In this document: in pieces, positions 1-6,395 of the stretch
Position numbering within the stretch: position 1 is the stretch's first letter
Layout: each line of letters begins with the position of its first letter
Origin: Porphyromonadaceae bacterium UBA7180
GTDB taxonomy: Bacteria > Bacteroidota > Bacteroidia > Bacteroidales > Muribaculaceae
DNA length: 16,422 bases
Assembly (NCBI GenBank): GCA_002491165.1
Contig: DKVK01000023.1
Coordinates: forward strand, 1-16,422
Direction of reading: 5' to 3'
Program-made: the position numbers and the translations under genes
Notes under the pieces: model-generated
The model's input: the letters and a program-made list of their open reading frames with translations, nothing else
What the model was told of the DNA's origin: nothing
Databases searched by the model: none

Positions 1-461
1 TGAAAATCGGGGAGTATTATATATAGGTCCGTTGAAAGACGCAAATCAGCGCAGTTAAAAATATCTAACGGATGACAATTATTTCAAATCCATTTGCTCC
101 GGCTTGCCGCAATCTTCTCTCAAAGTACACTATTAGTACGCTGCAATCTACAGATATTGTTGGTAATCAGGAGGATTATGGATGCATATTGAAATTTACC
201 AGATTTCCGTTTGTCAAGAAAGAGCGTCAGTAAACGCTTTCAATAATTATGTCGCTATCTTGACTATTTTGTCAAGACGTTGTGCAAAGGTAAAACAAAT
301 TTTATGTTGCAAAACATGTATTCCGGAGGCAAAATTGTTCCTAATAATGTTTCGGATTCATGGACTTGTAAAAATAGTATGTGACTTCGGGATTTTTTCA
401 ACATTTGTTGAGAGGGGTTTCGATTATTTTGTCTAATTTTGTAAAAAATCTGTTTTAGACA
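1..461. other. Non-coding A+T-rich region upstream of the BspA-like gene
   Basis: I recognise no gene here. An 84-codon plus-strand frame from ATG 182 follows an AGGAGG-like stretch at 170-175, but its product (cysteine- and isoleucine-rich, no motif) looks like chance reading of A+T-rich DNA. The stretch holds a dyad TCTTGAC (258-264) / GTCAAGA (271-277) and a repeated TTTGTCAAGA (210-219 and 268-277). It also holds a possible hairpin, AAAGaGCGT / AACGCTTT, near 219-240. A minus-strand promoter-like TACCTTTG (292 to 285) has TTTG 17 bases upstream, but I see nothing for it to transcribe. The gene before the window is not visible. Confidence 0.5.
408..441 (+). promoter_or_regulatory. Bacteroidetes-type promoter for the BspA-like gene
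   Basis: TAATTTTG at 434-441 fits the Bacteroidetes -7 element TAnnTTTG. TTG at 408-410 lies 23 bases upstream, a little further than the usual 19-21. Transcription would begin close to the ATG at 462, giving a very short leader. Confidence 0.45.
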
Positions 462-1967
462 ATGAAAGATCGTATAGTCATTGCCGGTTTATGCCTGATA
501 GCGGTCGCGCCTTTCGTGGGGGCTGCCCATACCGGCGTCGCCCGTATTGCGGGCGAGAGGGATAAAGTCCTTGTTCCCGCATTGGTTGAGGAGCGATGCC
601 CGTCGGAGAATGTTCCGGTCCGTGAGTTTGAGGTTTGCCGTAAACAGAAAGCGGACGGCAGGGAGTCGGAAAGCACCGAGTTTGCACATGCCGTTTTGTC
701 GGAAAGCGGAACGCTCGCTTCTGTGCTGGGCGAACGAGTGTATGAAATCGATTCCATCGCTGTGGAAGGCCCGGTGAACGATGCCGATTTCAACACACTG
801 TGGGATTCCTCGTTCAACGGCCGGCTGAAAATCATCAACCTTGAGAATGCCGTCGTCGAAGGGGGAAAGATTCCGGACCGCGCTCTGTTTCATATAGATG
901 CGCAAATGGATTGGGAAACATGGACGGTCACTACAATCCCTTTGGAAAAGATTGTTTTTCCTGATGACGTAACCGAGATAGGCGAATTTGCAGTTGCCTA
1001 TGCCATTTCACTCAATGAGATAAAATGGCCAAAGGCTTTACGGACAATAGACAAATCGGCCTTCACCGACTGTATAAGTTTAACCTCTGAACAGCTCGTT
1101 TTTCCCGAGAATCTGGAAGTTATAGGTGAACAGGCTTTTTATCAATGCCGCGGACTGGAAGGCAAAATTACACTGCCTGAGTCGTTGAAATCGATTAGTT
1201 GTGCTGCGTTCTATTGTTGTAAAATATCTGAGATCAACTTTCCTCAGTCTCTCGAGTTTCTCGGATGCATGGCGTTTGCCAATTCTGCATTGGGAAAGGC
1301 TATCTTGCCGGACAACTGTAAGTTTTGTTCCGAAGGAGGTCAGTTCTACAATAATTGGTACCTCTCCGAGGCTCATCTGCCGGATAATTCGACTCTCGTT
1401 CCGTCCAGCGTCTTTTCAGGATGCTTTTCTTTGAAAGAAGTGAATGTCCCGTCCCATGTCGTCTCCATCGGCGAATTTGCATTCGATCAAGTTAAAATGT
1501 CAAAAATTGATTTCCCTGAAACATTGGAATCAATAGGACAGAATGCCTTTCAGAGTTGCAACAAGCTTACATCAATCGTTTTGCCTACTTCGCTCAAAAG
1601 TCTTGGAGACCGGGCTTTTGCTTTATGCGGCAGTCTGACAAGTATCTGGTGCAAGGCGAATATCCCACCCGTTTATGTAACGGCACAGGGATATGAATCA
1701 GACGGGACGCCTTTTACAAGCGTTAACCCTTCTATTCCAGTCTACATTCCCATAGGAACGAAGCAGCAATATGCAGCGGCTCCCGGTTGGAATTATATGA
1801 CAAATTTTATCGAAACCGACACTTTCCCCTCTTCCGCCATCGACGGTGTGGTTATCGACGGAAAAGCGCAAGACGGCAATACCTACGATTTGTGCGGACG
1901 GAGGATTGAAACACCCGTTCCCGGAAATATCTATATCCAAAACGGACAAAAAATACTCGTGAAATGA
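462..1967 (+). CDS. BspA-like leucine-rich-repeat surface protein
   Basis: This is a secreted 501-residue protein of the BspA/LRR_5 type, a family of bacterial surface proteins often linked to adhesion. Residues 1-22 form a signal peptide with a hydrophobic core and likely cleavage after GAA. No lipobox is visible. Roughly residues 160-395 carry about nine repeats of the BspA pattern (FPxxLxxIGxxAFxxCxxLxxIxLP), with clear units at VTEIGEFA, LEVIGEQAF, VVSIGEFAF, LESIGQNAF and LKSLGDRAF. The C-terminus (about 470-501) reads YDLCGRRI, then PGNIYI, then ILVK. That short tail is common on secreted Bacteroidales proteins and may serve in sorting; this is inference. The stop overlaps the next gene's start (ATGA), so the two are probably translated together. 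The start at 462 directly precedes the signal peptide. Ligand unknown. Confidence 0.85.
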   Translation: MKDRIVIAGLCLIAVAPFVGAAHTGVARIAGERDKVLVPALVEERCPSENVPVREFEVCRKQKADGRESESTEFAHAVLSESGTLASVLGERVYEIDSIAVEGPVNDADFNTLWDSSFNGRLKIINLENAVVEGGKIPDRALFHIDAQMDWETWTVTTIPLEKIVFPDDVTEIGEFAVAYAISLNEIKWPKALRTIDKSAFTDCISLTSEQLVFPENLEVIGEQAFYQCRGLEGKITLPESLKSISCAAFYCCKISEINFPQSLEFLGCMAFANSALGKAILPDNCKFCSEGGQFYNNWYLSEAHLPDNSTLVPSSVFSGCFSLKEVNVPSHVVSIGEFAFDQVKMSKIDFPETLESIGQNAFQSCNKLTSIVLPTSLKSLGDRAFALCGSLTSIWCKANIPPVYVTAQGYESDGTPFTSVNPSIPVYIPIGTKQQYAAAPGWNYMTNFIETDTFPSSAIDGVVIDGKAQDGNTYDLCGRRIETPVPGNIYIQNGQKILVK

Positions 1968-2473
1968 AATATCTTACAGTTTTTGTGATGTCGCTGCTGT
2001 TGCTGTGCTCCTGCGACGGCGACAAAATGGAACCATCCACCGAAAAGACGTTGTGGATCGAGCAGTCTTATCCGCCTTGCACCTCGGAGTTCAATATCCA
2101 TGACACAGAGTGGGTTGAGAAAATAAAGGGATGGTCTGATAAAAAGTTTATTGTGAACGATCTGTCGGAACTTCCCAATGACCCGCTGGGCTTTTCGGAC
2201 CTTTATACGGGCATAGATTTCAGCAAGTACACCCTGTTGCTCACCTACGACATACATAACTGGAACATCGACGTTTACCGCAACCGGTACTACTATGACA
2301 CCATCAGGGAAACCTACAACTGGACCATATTCACGGGCACATACACCAACCCCGACGAAAACTCGGAGATATGGTATTTTACCCGCTACGCGATATTGGT
2401 CGACAAACTCCCTGCCGATACTGACGTCCAGATGAAGCTCGTCTTAAGCGCAATAAACCGGGAGAAGAAATAA
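1964..2473 (+). CDS. Small surface lipoprotein, function unknown
   Basis: The 169-residue product begins with a lipoprotein signal. A hydrophobic run at residues 4-14 is followed by L-C-S-C, placing the lipidated cysteine at 17. The next residues (D-G-D-K-M-E) are acidic, resembling the lipoprotein export signal that sends Bacteroidetes lipoproteins to the cell surface, so surface exposure is likely but inferred. The mature part contains an IDFSKYTLLLTYD segment and many tyrosines and tryptophans, suggesting a compact beta-rich domain. I do not recognise a named family. The ATG overlaps the stop of the BspA-like gene by 4 bases and no promoter lies between, so both are likely on one transcript. 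It may anchor or partner the LRR protein, which is a guess from position. Confidence 0.8.
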   Translation: MKYLTVFVMSLLLLCSCDGDKMEPSTEKTLWIEQSYPPCTSEFNIHDTEWVEKIKGWSDKKFIVNDLSELPNDPLGFSDLYTGIDFSKYTLLLTYDIHNWNIDVYRNRYYYDTIRETYNWTIFTGTYTNPDENSEIWYFTRYAILVDKLPADTDVQMKLVLSAINREKK

Positions 2474-2474
2474 A

Positions 2475-2509
2475 TAAAAAGTATGCCGCACCTCCTGGCG
2501 CGGCATACT
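2475..2509 (-). terminator. Rho-independent terminator for the PorT-like gene, probably bidirectional
   Basis: A perfect 10-base inverted repeat (AGTATGCCGC 2480-2489, GCGGCATACT 2500-2509) with a 10-base loop lies between converging genes. On the minus strand the stem is followed by five T residues (2479 to 2475), as expected for termination of the gene ending at 2532. On the plus strand there is no T-run after the stem, so its effect on the lipoprotein transcript is less certain. Confidence 0.85.
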
Positions 2510-2531
2510 ATATGGGGTATTGGGGAAATGG

Positions 2532-3149
2532 TCAGAAGTCGAAGAGGACGGCGGCCGAGATGGAGACGTAGTCGTTGAAGATTTTGTGGTCGCGTACATC
2601 GAACCAGTCACGGTGCACGGCGTTGTTGCCCAGCGAGAATCGGTAGCCGGCCTGTATCTGGAGGATGTTGATTATGTCGAAACCTACGCCTACGTTCCAG
2701 CCGGGTTGCAACCTGTGAGTGTCGGCGGGCATCGGCGGCACTTTGCCAACACCTAACATGACGTCCGGGCCGGTGTAGACATAAGGGGCGAGCAGGTTCT
2801 TGGTGCTCTTGAGGTGGAATTTATATTTAACGTTGAGGGGCACGTGCAGGAAATCGGTGCGTGTCTTGTTGTCGAAGTCACCTTTCTGAAGTTTCGAGCC
2901 CACATGGGTATAAAGCAGTGAAGCGTCGGCGGCCCAGCCCGTGGTGGGGTGTTGCCACTCGAAGGTGACGCCGCCGGAGAATCCGGAGACACCGGTTACG
3001 TCATAGTCGGTGAGGTTGGAGGAGCGTGAGGTGCTGATGGCACCGCCTACGCGCACGCCGTAGCGCCATTCGGCGGAAGCTGTTGTGGATACAGAGAGGC
3101 AGACGGTAAGAAGCGCTGCCGCCGTCAGGAATTTCTTGAATCTTTTCAT
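2532..3149 (-). CDS. PorT-like outer membrane beta-barrel protein
   Basis: A 205-residue outer membrane protein. Residues 1-26 are a standard Sec signal peptide (K/R-rich start, alanine-rich core, cleavage after ASA before EWRYG). The rest alternates polar and hydrophobic residues in about eight strands, for example YGVRVGGA, GFSGGVTFEW, ADASLLYTHV, VPLNVKYKF, WNVGVGFDI, IQAGYRFSLG and VSISAAVLFDF. It ends in phenylalanine, the usual C-terminal residue for Bam-dependent barrels. Size and pattern match the small PorT/OMP_b-brl_2 barrels common in Bacteroidetes. Substrate or role is unknown. It stands alone, with its own promoter about 160 bases upstream and a strong terminator. Confidence 0.8.
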   Translation of the reverse strand: MKRFKKFLTAAALLTVCLSVSTTASAEWRYGVRVGGAISTSRSSNLTDYDVTGVSGFSGGVTFEWQHPTTGWAADASLLYTHVGSKLQKGDFDNKTRTDFLHVPLNVKYKFHLKSTKNLLAPYVYTGPDVMLGVGKVPPMPADTHRLQPGWNVGVGFDIINILQIQAGYRFSLGNNAVHRDWFDVRDHKIFNDYVSISAAVLFDF

Positions 3150-3226
3150 GGTGTCATAAGTTTTCGTTCTGCGAACTCAGTATATGCTGGTAACTTACTG
3201 ATATTCAAACGGGTTAATAATTTGAG

Positions 3227-3252
3227 CTTCCGGAACGCCGACGCACCGGAAG
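3227..3252 (-). promoter_or_regulatory. Hairpin in the 5' leader of the PorT-like gene
   Basis: CTTCCGG (3227-3233) and CCGGAAG (3246-3252) form a perfect 7-base inverted repeat with a 12-base loop. It lies inside the leader of about 155 bases between the predicted promoter (3311-3341) and the ATG at 3149. It has no T-run and is not near the start codon. It could shape mRNA stability or be chance. Confidence 0.3.
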
Positions 3253-3310
3253 GTGGGGAGGCGGGGTTGCGGAAAGGATGATGCAATAGACTGTCACCAG
3301 TCGCACGCCA

Positions 3311-3341
3311 CAAAGTTAATGATTTTGGTTGAGATTACCAA
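3311..3341 (-). promoter_or_regulatory. Promoter for the PorT-like gene
   Basis: Read on the minus strand: TTG (3341 to 3339), 20 bases, then TAACTTTG (3318 to 3311). This is an excellent match to the Bacteroidetes -33/-7 consensus. It implies an unusually long leader of about 155 bases before the start codon at 3149. Confidence 0.7.
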
Positions 3342-3368
3342 TAAAATCCGCAAATATAGCCAAAATAT

Positions 3369-3548
3369 TCACGCAACGAGAGTTCGGGATAAGCAATGGT
3401 TATAATTGTGGGAAACTCCCTGGTTGTTGCCGACGTCATAACCCTGTCGGTATCCTTCCTCGAATCCTAATTCCCAGCCTTTCTCATGACCCTCTTGGCG
3501 TCGTTGCTCCAAAGCCGTTGCGACTTTTGTTTTAAGTAAACGGTCAGA
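3369..3548 (-). pseudogene. Eroded reading frame with GxxxG-type tail (possible nuclease/transposase remnant)
   Basis: Between an in-frame stop at 3549-3551 and the stop at 3369-3371, the minus strand is open for 59 codons with no ATG. The only possible start is a TTG about 13 codons in. The middle reads EGHEKGWELGFEEGY, then RQGYDVGNNQG, with small residues every four positions and many charged residues. This resembles the repetitive C-terminal tails of Rpn/PD-(D/E)XK recombination-promoting nucleases and of some GxxxG-repeat proteins. I read it as the tail of a decayed gene whose body is lost, or as a short ORF with a rare start. Identity is not secure. Confidence 0.35.
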
Positions 3549-3672
3549 TTAAACACATATCGGAAACTTCGGCATTTTTTGAGCGATTTCATCGGATTGA
3601 ATAAGGAGCGGGATTGTCAGCCGGGTCGGGCCCGGCATCGCGACTGATGAAACTCGGATGAAAACGCCAATA

Positions 3673-3702
3673 TGAAAAAACTGAGGCCCGGGGACCTCAG
3701 TT
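3673..3702 (-). terminator. Rho-independent terminator for the OmpA-like gene
   Basis: AACTGAGG (3679-3686) and CCTCAGTT (3695-3702) form a perfect 8-base stem with an 8-base G+C-rich loop. On the minus strand it is followed at once by a run of T (about 3680 to 3675). It lies 24 bases after the stop of the OmpA-family gene, the ideal place for its terminator. Confidence 0.85.
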
Positions 3703-3726
3703 CCTGTGATTGAGATGGGATGGCGA

Positions 3727-4431
3727 TTATTTGAGGGTGCCGTTTTCGGCGTCCTGAATCATCTTGTCGTTGGCGGAGATGTAGATTTCCACGCGGCGGT
3801 TCTGTGCGCGGCCTTCGGGAGTGTCGTTGGAGGCTACATAGTCAGCCATGGGGATTCCCTGCGATGTGAGGCGTGTGGGGGAAACTCCCTGGTTGGAAAG
3901 GAAGGAGAGCACGCTTTGTGCACGCTGTGTGGAGATGCGGTCGTTGACCTGCATTGAGCCGGTGTTGTCGGTGAAACCGTAAATCTGCACGTTGGTGTCG
4001 GGGTTGCCTTTCAGCGACTGGGCAAACTTGGTGAGGTCTTTCTTTGCGCTGGCGCTGAGGGCTGTGCCGTTGGTGGGGAAGAGGATGCCGCCCTCGAAAG
4101 TCACCTTGATGGCTTTCAGGCCGTTGGCATCGGTGGTTTCCTCTACTTTGGCCTGCTGGGCGAGTTGCTCTTCGAGTTCTTTTTTCTGTTTGTCCATCTT
4201 GTTGCCGATGAGGGCACCTGCGCCGGCGCCTACGGCAGCACCGATGGCCGAACCGATAGCAGCGCCTTTGCCGCCTCCGATGAGGGCGCCTACGCCCGCG
4301 CCTACACCTGCACCGCCGCCGCCTCCGATGAGGGCGCCTTTGCCAGTGTTAGACATGTTACAGCTGCTGGTTGCGCAAATCATTGAGCCACCCACGAGCA
4401 GCATCACTAAAGTTTTGAGTCCTTTCTTCAT
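3727..4431 (-). CDS. OmpA-family lipoprotein with glycine-zipper segment
   Basis: This 234-residue lipoprotein probably links the outer membrane to peptidoglycan. The signal peptide ends at the lipidated Cys24 (ATSSC). Residues about 30-78 are a glycine/alanine zipper (GALIGGGGGAGVGAGVGALIGGG and similar), a membrane-inserting helical hairpin. Residues about 79-98 form a charged coiled linker (KMDKQKKELEEQL). The remainder is an OmpA C-terminal domain with the peptidoglycan-binding signature GFTDNTGS, then NDRISTQRAQSV and NRRVEIYI. The Asp of TDNTG and the Arg of NRRVEI are the diaminopimelate contacts known for the family. The gene is probably transcribed alone. No good TAnnTTTG element precedes it (nearest TACTTTAT, 4458 to 4451), so its promoter is unclear. 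A strong terminator follows. Confidence 0.9.
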   Translation of the reverse strand: MKKGLKTLVMLLVGGSMICATSSCNMSNTGKGALIGGGGGAGVGAGVGALIGGGKGAAIGSAIGAAVGAGAGALIGNKMDKQKKELEEQLAQQAKVEETTDANGLKAIKVTFEGGILFPTNGTALSASAKKDLTKFAQSLKGNPDTNVQIYGFTDNTGSMQVNDRISTQRAQSVLSFLSNQGVSPTRLTSQGIPMADYVASNDTPEGRAQNRRVEIYISANDKMIQDAENGTLK

Positions 4432-4484
4432 AATTACTATCTGTATTTAAATAAAGTATGTTTCTAACCTTTGTACGGTAATTA

Positions 4485-4531
4485 GAGCGGGAAAATCCCT
4501 TTTAGTTTAATCTAACGCTCGGGAAGGGATT
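4485..4531 (-). terminator. Possible terminator of the nonulosonate operon
   Basis: AATCCCTT (4494-4501) and AAGGGATT (4524-4531) form an 8-base stem that overlaps the cytidylyltransferase stop codon. An inner TTAG (4502-4505) / CTAA (4512-4515) pairing is possible. On the minus strand the stem is followed by only a short T stretch, then G+C. An alternative pairing GAGCG (4485-4489) / CGCTC (4516-4520) competes. It is a plausible but weak terminator, so some read-through into the OmpA gene cannot be excluded. Confidence 0.35.
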
Positions 4532-5249
4532 ATTCCGATTGCGGGGTGTCATTAAATTGCCGGTCGAGGGCTTCGGCTATGGTCCAGTCGAGCGGGGTGT
4601 CGAGGTCCACGGATCGTTCGCGCGGCATCACCACGGGGAGGCGTCGCACGAAGGCCGACAGCGGCTCGCGCAGCAGCGAGGGGATGGAGATTACGTAGAC
4701 GGCACCATTGTATTCCCACACCTTCGGGGCGTCCTGCCGGCGCGTGTAGTCGCCGGGGCCTTTGGAGATGTGGAGGAACCCTTCGCCGTCGGTCTCGAAG
4801 GCGTTGTAATAGGGGTTTGTGGCGGCTTCGCAGACGGTTACTGCCATGTCGCAGTCCGGAGTCCAGGCGTCCATGGCGGCGCGGATGTCTTCGGGGCGGC
4901 GCAGTGGCGAGGTGGTCTGCAGTAGCACCATACGGTCGTAGTGCCGTCCCTGCCGGGCATACCAGTCCACGGCGTGGAGCAGCACTGGATATGTCCCGGC
5001 GCCGTCGGTGGCGAGGGCGCCCGGACGCATGAAGGGCACTTCGAGGCCGTGGCGCCGCACGGTGTCGGCTATGCGCTCCGAGTCGGTGCTCACGCAGATG
5101 TCGGCGTCAGCGGCGAAGAGGCGTGCCTGGTCCACGGCGCGGCAGATGAGCGGAACGCCGTTGAAGTGACGGATATTCTTGTCCGGAATCCCTTTGCTGC
5201 CGCCGCGTGCCGGTATCACGAAGAGTGTCTTGGGTTCAGCGTATGTCAT
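4530..5249 (-). CDS. neuA: Acylneuraminate cytidylyltransferase (CMP-nonulosonate synthetase)
   Basis: The enzyme couples CTP to a free nonulosonic acid to give the CMP-sugar donor, the last soluble step before transfer. The 239 residues match the single-domain NeuA/LegF/PseF class. The N-terminal nucleotide loop IPARGGSKGIPDKN is at 12-25, QTTSPLR at 111-117, YTRRQD at 168-173, NGAVYV at 181-186, and the metal-binding SVDLDTPLDW at 213-222 (D215, D217). The motifs look intact. It is the last gene of the operon and overlaps the 2-epimerase gene by 14 bases. Sequence alone does not tell whether the substrate is Neu5Ac, legionaminic acid or another nonulosonate. The operon context (LegB homologue) favours a 5,7-diamino or otherwise deoxygenated sugar. 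Confidence 0.9.
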   Translation of the reverse strand: MTYAEPKTLFVIPARGGSKGIPDKNIRHFNGVPLICRAVDQARLFAADADICVSTDSERIADTVRRHGLEVPFMRPGALATDGAGTYPVLLHAVDWYARQGRHYDRMVLLQTTSPLRRPEDIRAAMDAWTPDCDMAVTVCEAATNPYYNAFETDGEGFLHISKGPGDYTRRQDAPKVWEYNGAVYVISIPSLLREPLSAFVRRLPVVMPRERSVDLDTPLDWTIAEALDRQFNDTPQSE

Positions 5250-6381
5250 TGAATCTCTTTTTGGGATAAGGGGTGAAACTACAGTTCTCTATGGCGCGGC
5301 ACATTTTAATTACAGTATCCGGCTGGTAATACGGGTTTTCGCGGCGTGCGGCCACTTTCTCCATTTCCCGGGAGAGCACGGTTTTGAGTCCGCTCACTAT
5401 TTCCTCGGCAGTCTCGCCGCAGTGCACCACCGAAGGTCCGGCGGTGCGCCCCTCCTGTCGGCATCCGATGTCGAGCGTCGGAATCCCGGCCGAGGGAACT
5501 TCCACAAGTCCGCTGGAGCTGTTGCCCACCACCGCCGCCACGTATCGCAGTGCGGAGAGATAGCGGCGATGTCCCAGCGACGACACAAAATGCACGTTAT
5601 CGCCACTCAGCCTAACGTATGTCTCGATGGCGTGTATCATCGTTTCTCCCTCGGAGTCGTTATTGGGCGAGGTGAACAGGAGCGGACGGTCGGGGAAGGA
5701 TTTCAGCGCCTGGAAAAGCTGGTCGAGCTGCTTGAGCGGAGGCATGGTGGAAAGGGTGGCCGGATGCAGCGTTATCAGTAAGGTGTCGGGATGCAGTTCG
5801 AACCCAAGCGATTCGTCGAGTTCATCCTTGGTCATCAGCAACGACTCGTCAGGTAGACTTACTCCGATGGCACCGGTATTCACAACGTGTGCCGGATTTT
5901 CGCCCATCTGTATTACGCGGCGGCGATATTCTTCTGTCTCGACAAGATGCAATACTGCCATTTTGGTTATAGCGTGACGGAAACAATCGTCAAATGCACC
6001 GTAGCTCACGGCACCTCCGGCTATGTGGACCACCGGGATGCCGGCAAGGACCGCGGCCTGCGCCACGGACACCATTTCGTACCGGTCCCCTAAAACAATG
6101 ACTGCCGAAAAGTTTTCAGCGGCAAAGAGGTCCGCAAATCCTTTCATTACGGCGGCGCAAATCTCAGCCGGGGTTCCCGCGGCATGCACTTTCAGGGGGC
6201 GGAAACCGTCTTGCTCTATTTCATGCACAGTATTGCCGTATTGCGGCAGCAAGTGCATGTTGGTGGCGGCCACGGAGATACGGTTGCCGCGCTCGCGCAG
6301 GCTCCGCGCCAACGGAGAGAGCAATCCCCAATCGGCACGTGTACTGGAGGCTATGAGATAATGTCGCTGCACAGGAGTCAT
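5236..6381 (-). CDS. neuC: Hydrolysing UDP-sugar 2-epimerase, NeuC/LegG family
   Basis: Members invert C2 and release UDP, giving ManNAc (NeuC) or 2,4-diacetamido-2,4,6-trideoxymannose (LegG) as substrate for the NeuB-type synthase. The 381-residue length is normal. Visible motifs are STRADWG (13-19), VLGDRYEM (96-103), FRHAITKM (134-141), TLHPATLS (204-211), GNSSSGLVEVPSAG (286-299) and GCRQEGRT (306-313). Unusual: the loop that in characterised relatives reads H-I-x-G-G-E here reads HIAGGAVSYGAFDD (119-132). The glutamates expected there are alanines (A121, A124), while D99 and the DD pair (131-132) remain. It lies 14 bases after neuB and overlaps neuA. Whether it is NeuC- or LegG-like cannot be settled here. 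The changed loop leaves its activity open. Confidence 0.82.
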   Translation of the reverse strand: MTPVQRHYLIASSTRADWGLLSPLARSLRERGNRISVAATNMHLLPQYGNTVHEIEQDGFRPLKVHAAGTPAEICAAVMKGFADLFAAENFSAVIVLGDRYEMVSVAQAAVLAGIPVVHIAGGAVSYGAFDDCFRHAITKMAVLHLVETEEYRRRVIQMGENPAHVVNTGAIGVSLPDESLLMTKDELDESLGFELHPDTLLITLHPATLSTMPPLKQLDQLFQALKSFPDRPLLFTSPNNDSEGETMIHAIETYVRLSGDNVHFVSSLGHRRYLSALRYVAAVVGNSSSGLVEVPSAGIPTLDIGCRQEGRTAGPSVVHCGETAEEIVSGLKTVLSREMEKVAARRENPYYQPDTVIKMCRAIENCSFTPYPKKRFNDIR

Positions 6382-6395
6382 AAAGCTGTGGTCTG

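Larger units (their letters stand above)
3150..3726. other. Long intergenic region between PorT-like and OmpA-like genes
   Basis: This stretch holds the PorT-like promoter (3311-3341), the eroded minus-strand frame (3369-3548), a G+C-rich dyad and the ompA terminator near its right end. GCCGGG (3620-3625) and CCCGGC (3631-3636) form the dyad. TTTCATC (3587-3593) and GATGAAA (3646-3652) could form an outer stem around it. A 17-base string at 3410-3426 recurs inside the OmpA gene at 3879-3895. No tRNA or complete gene is visible. Confidence 0.5.

Noticed and set aside
27..73. TCCGTT (28-33) / AACGGA (67-72) as a structured RNA near the window start
   Set aside because: The stem is only 6 bases with a loop over 30 bases, which is easily chance, and nothing around it supports an RNA gene.
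285..313. Minus-strand promoter-like TACCTTTG with TTTG 17 bases upstream
   Set aside because: The spacing is short and no reading frame of any size follows on the minus strand toward position 1.
182..436. An 84-codon plus-strand frame after an AGGAGG-like sequence
   Set aside because: The product has no recognisable motif, its end overlaps the BspA promoter, and the composition is that of A+T-rich non-coding DNA.
3329..3535. A 68-codon plus-strand frame with TTG start
   Set aside because: It lies opposite the more protein-like minus-strand frame at 3369-3548 and has no motif or promoter.
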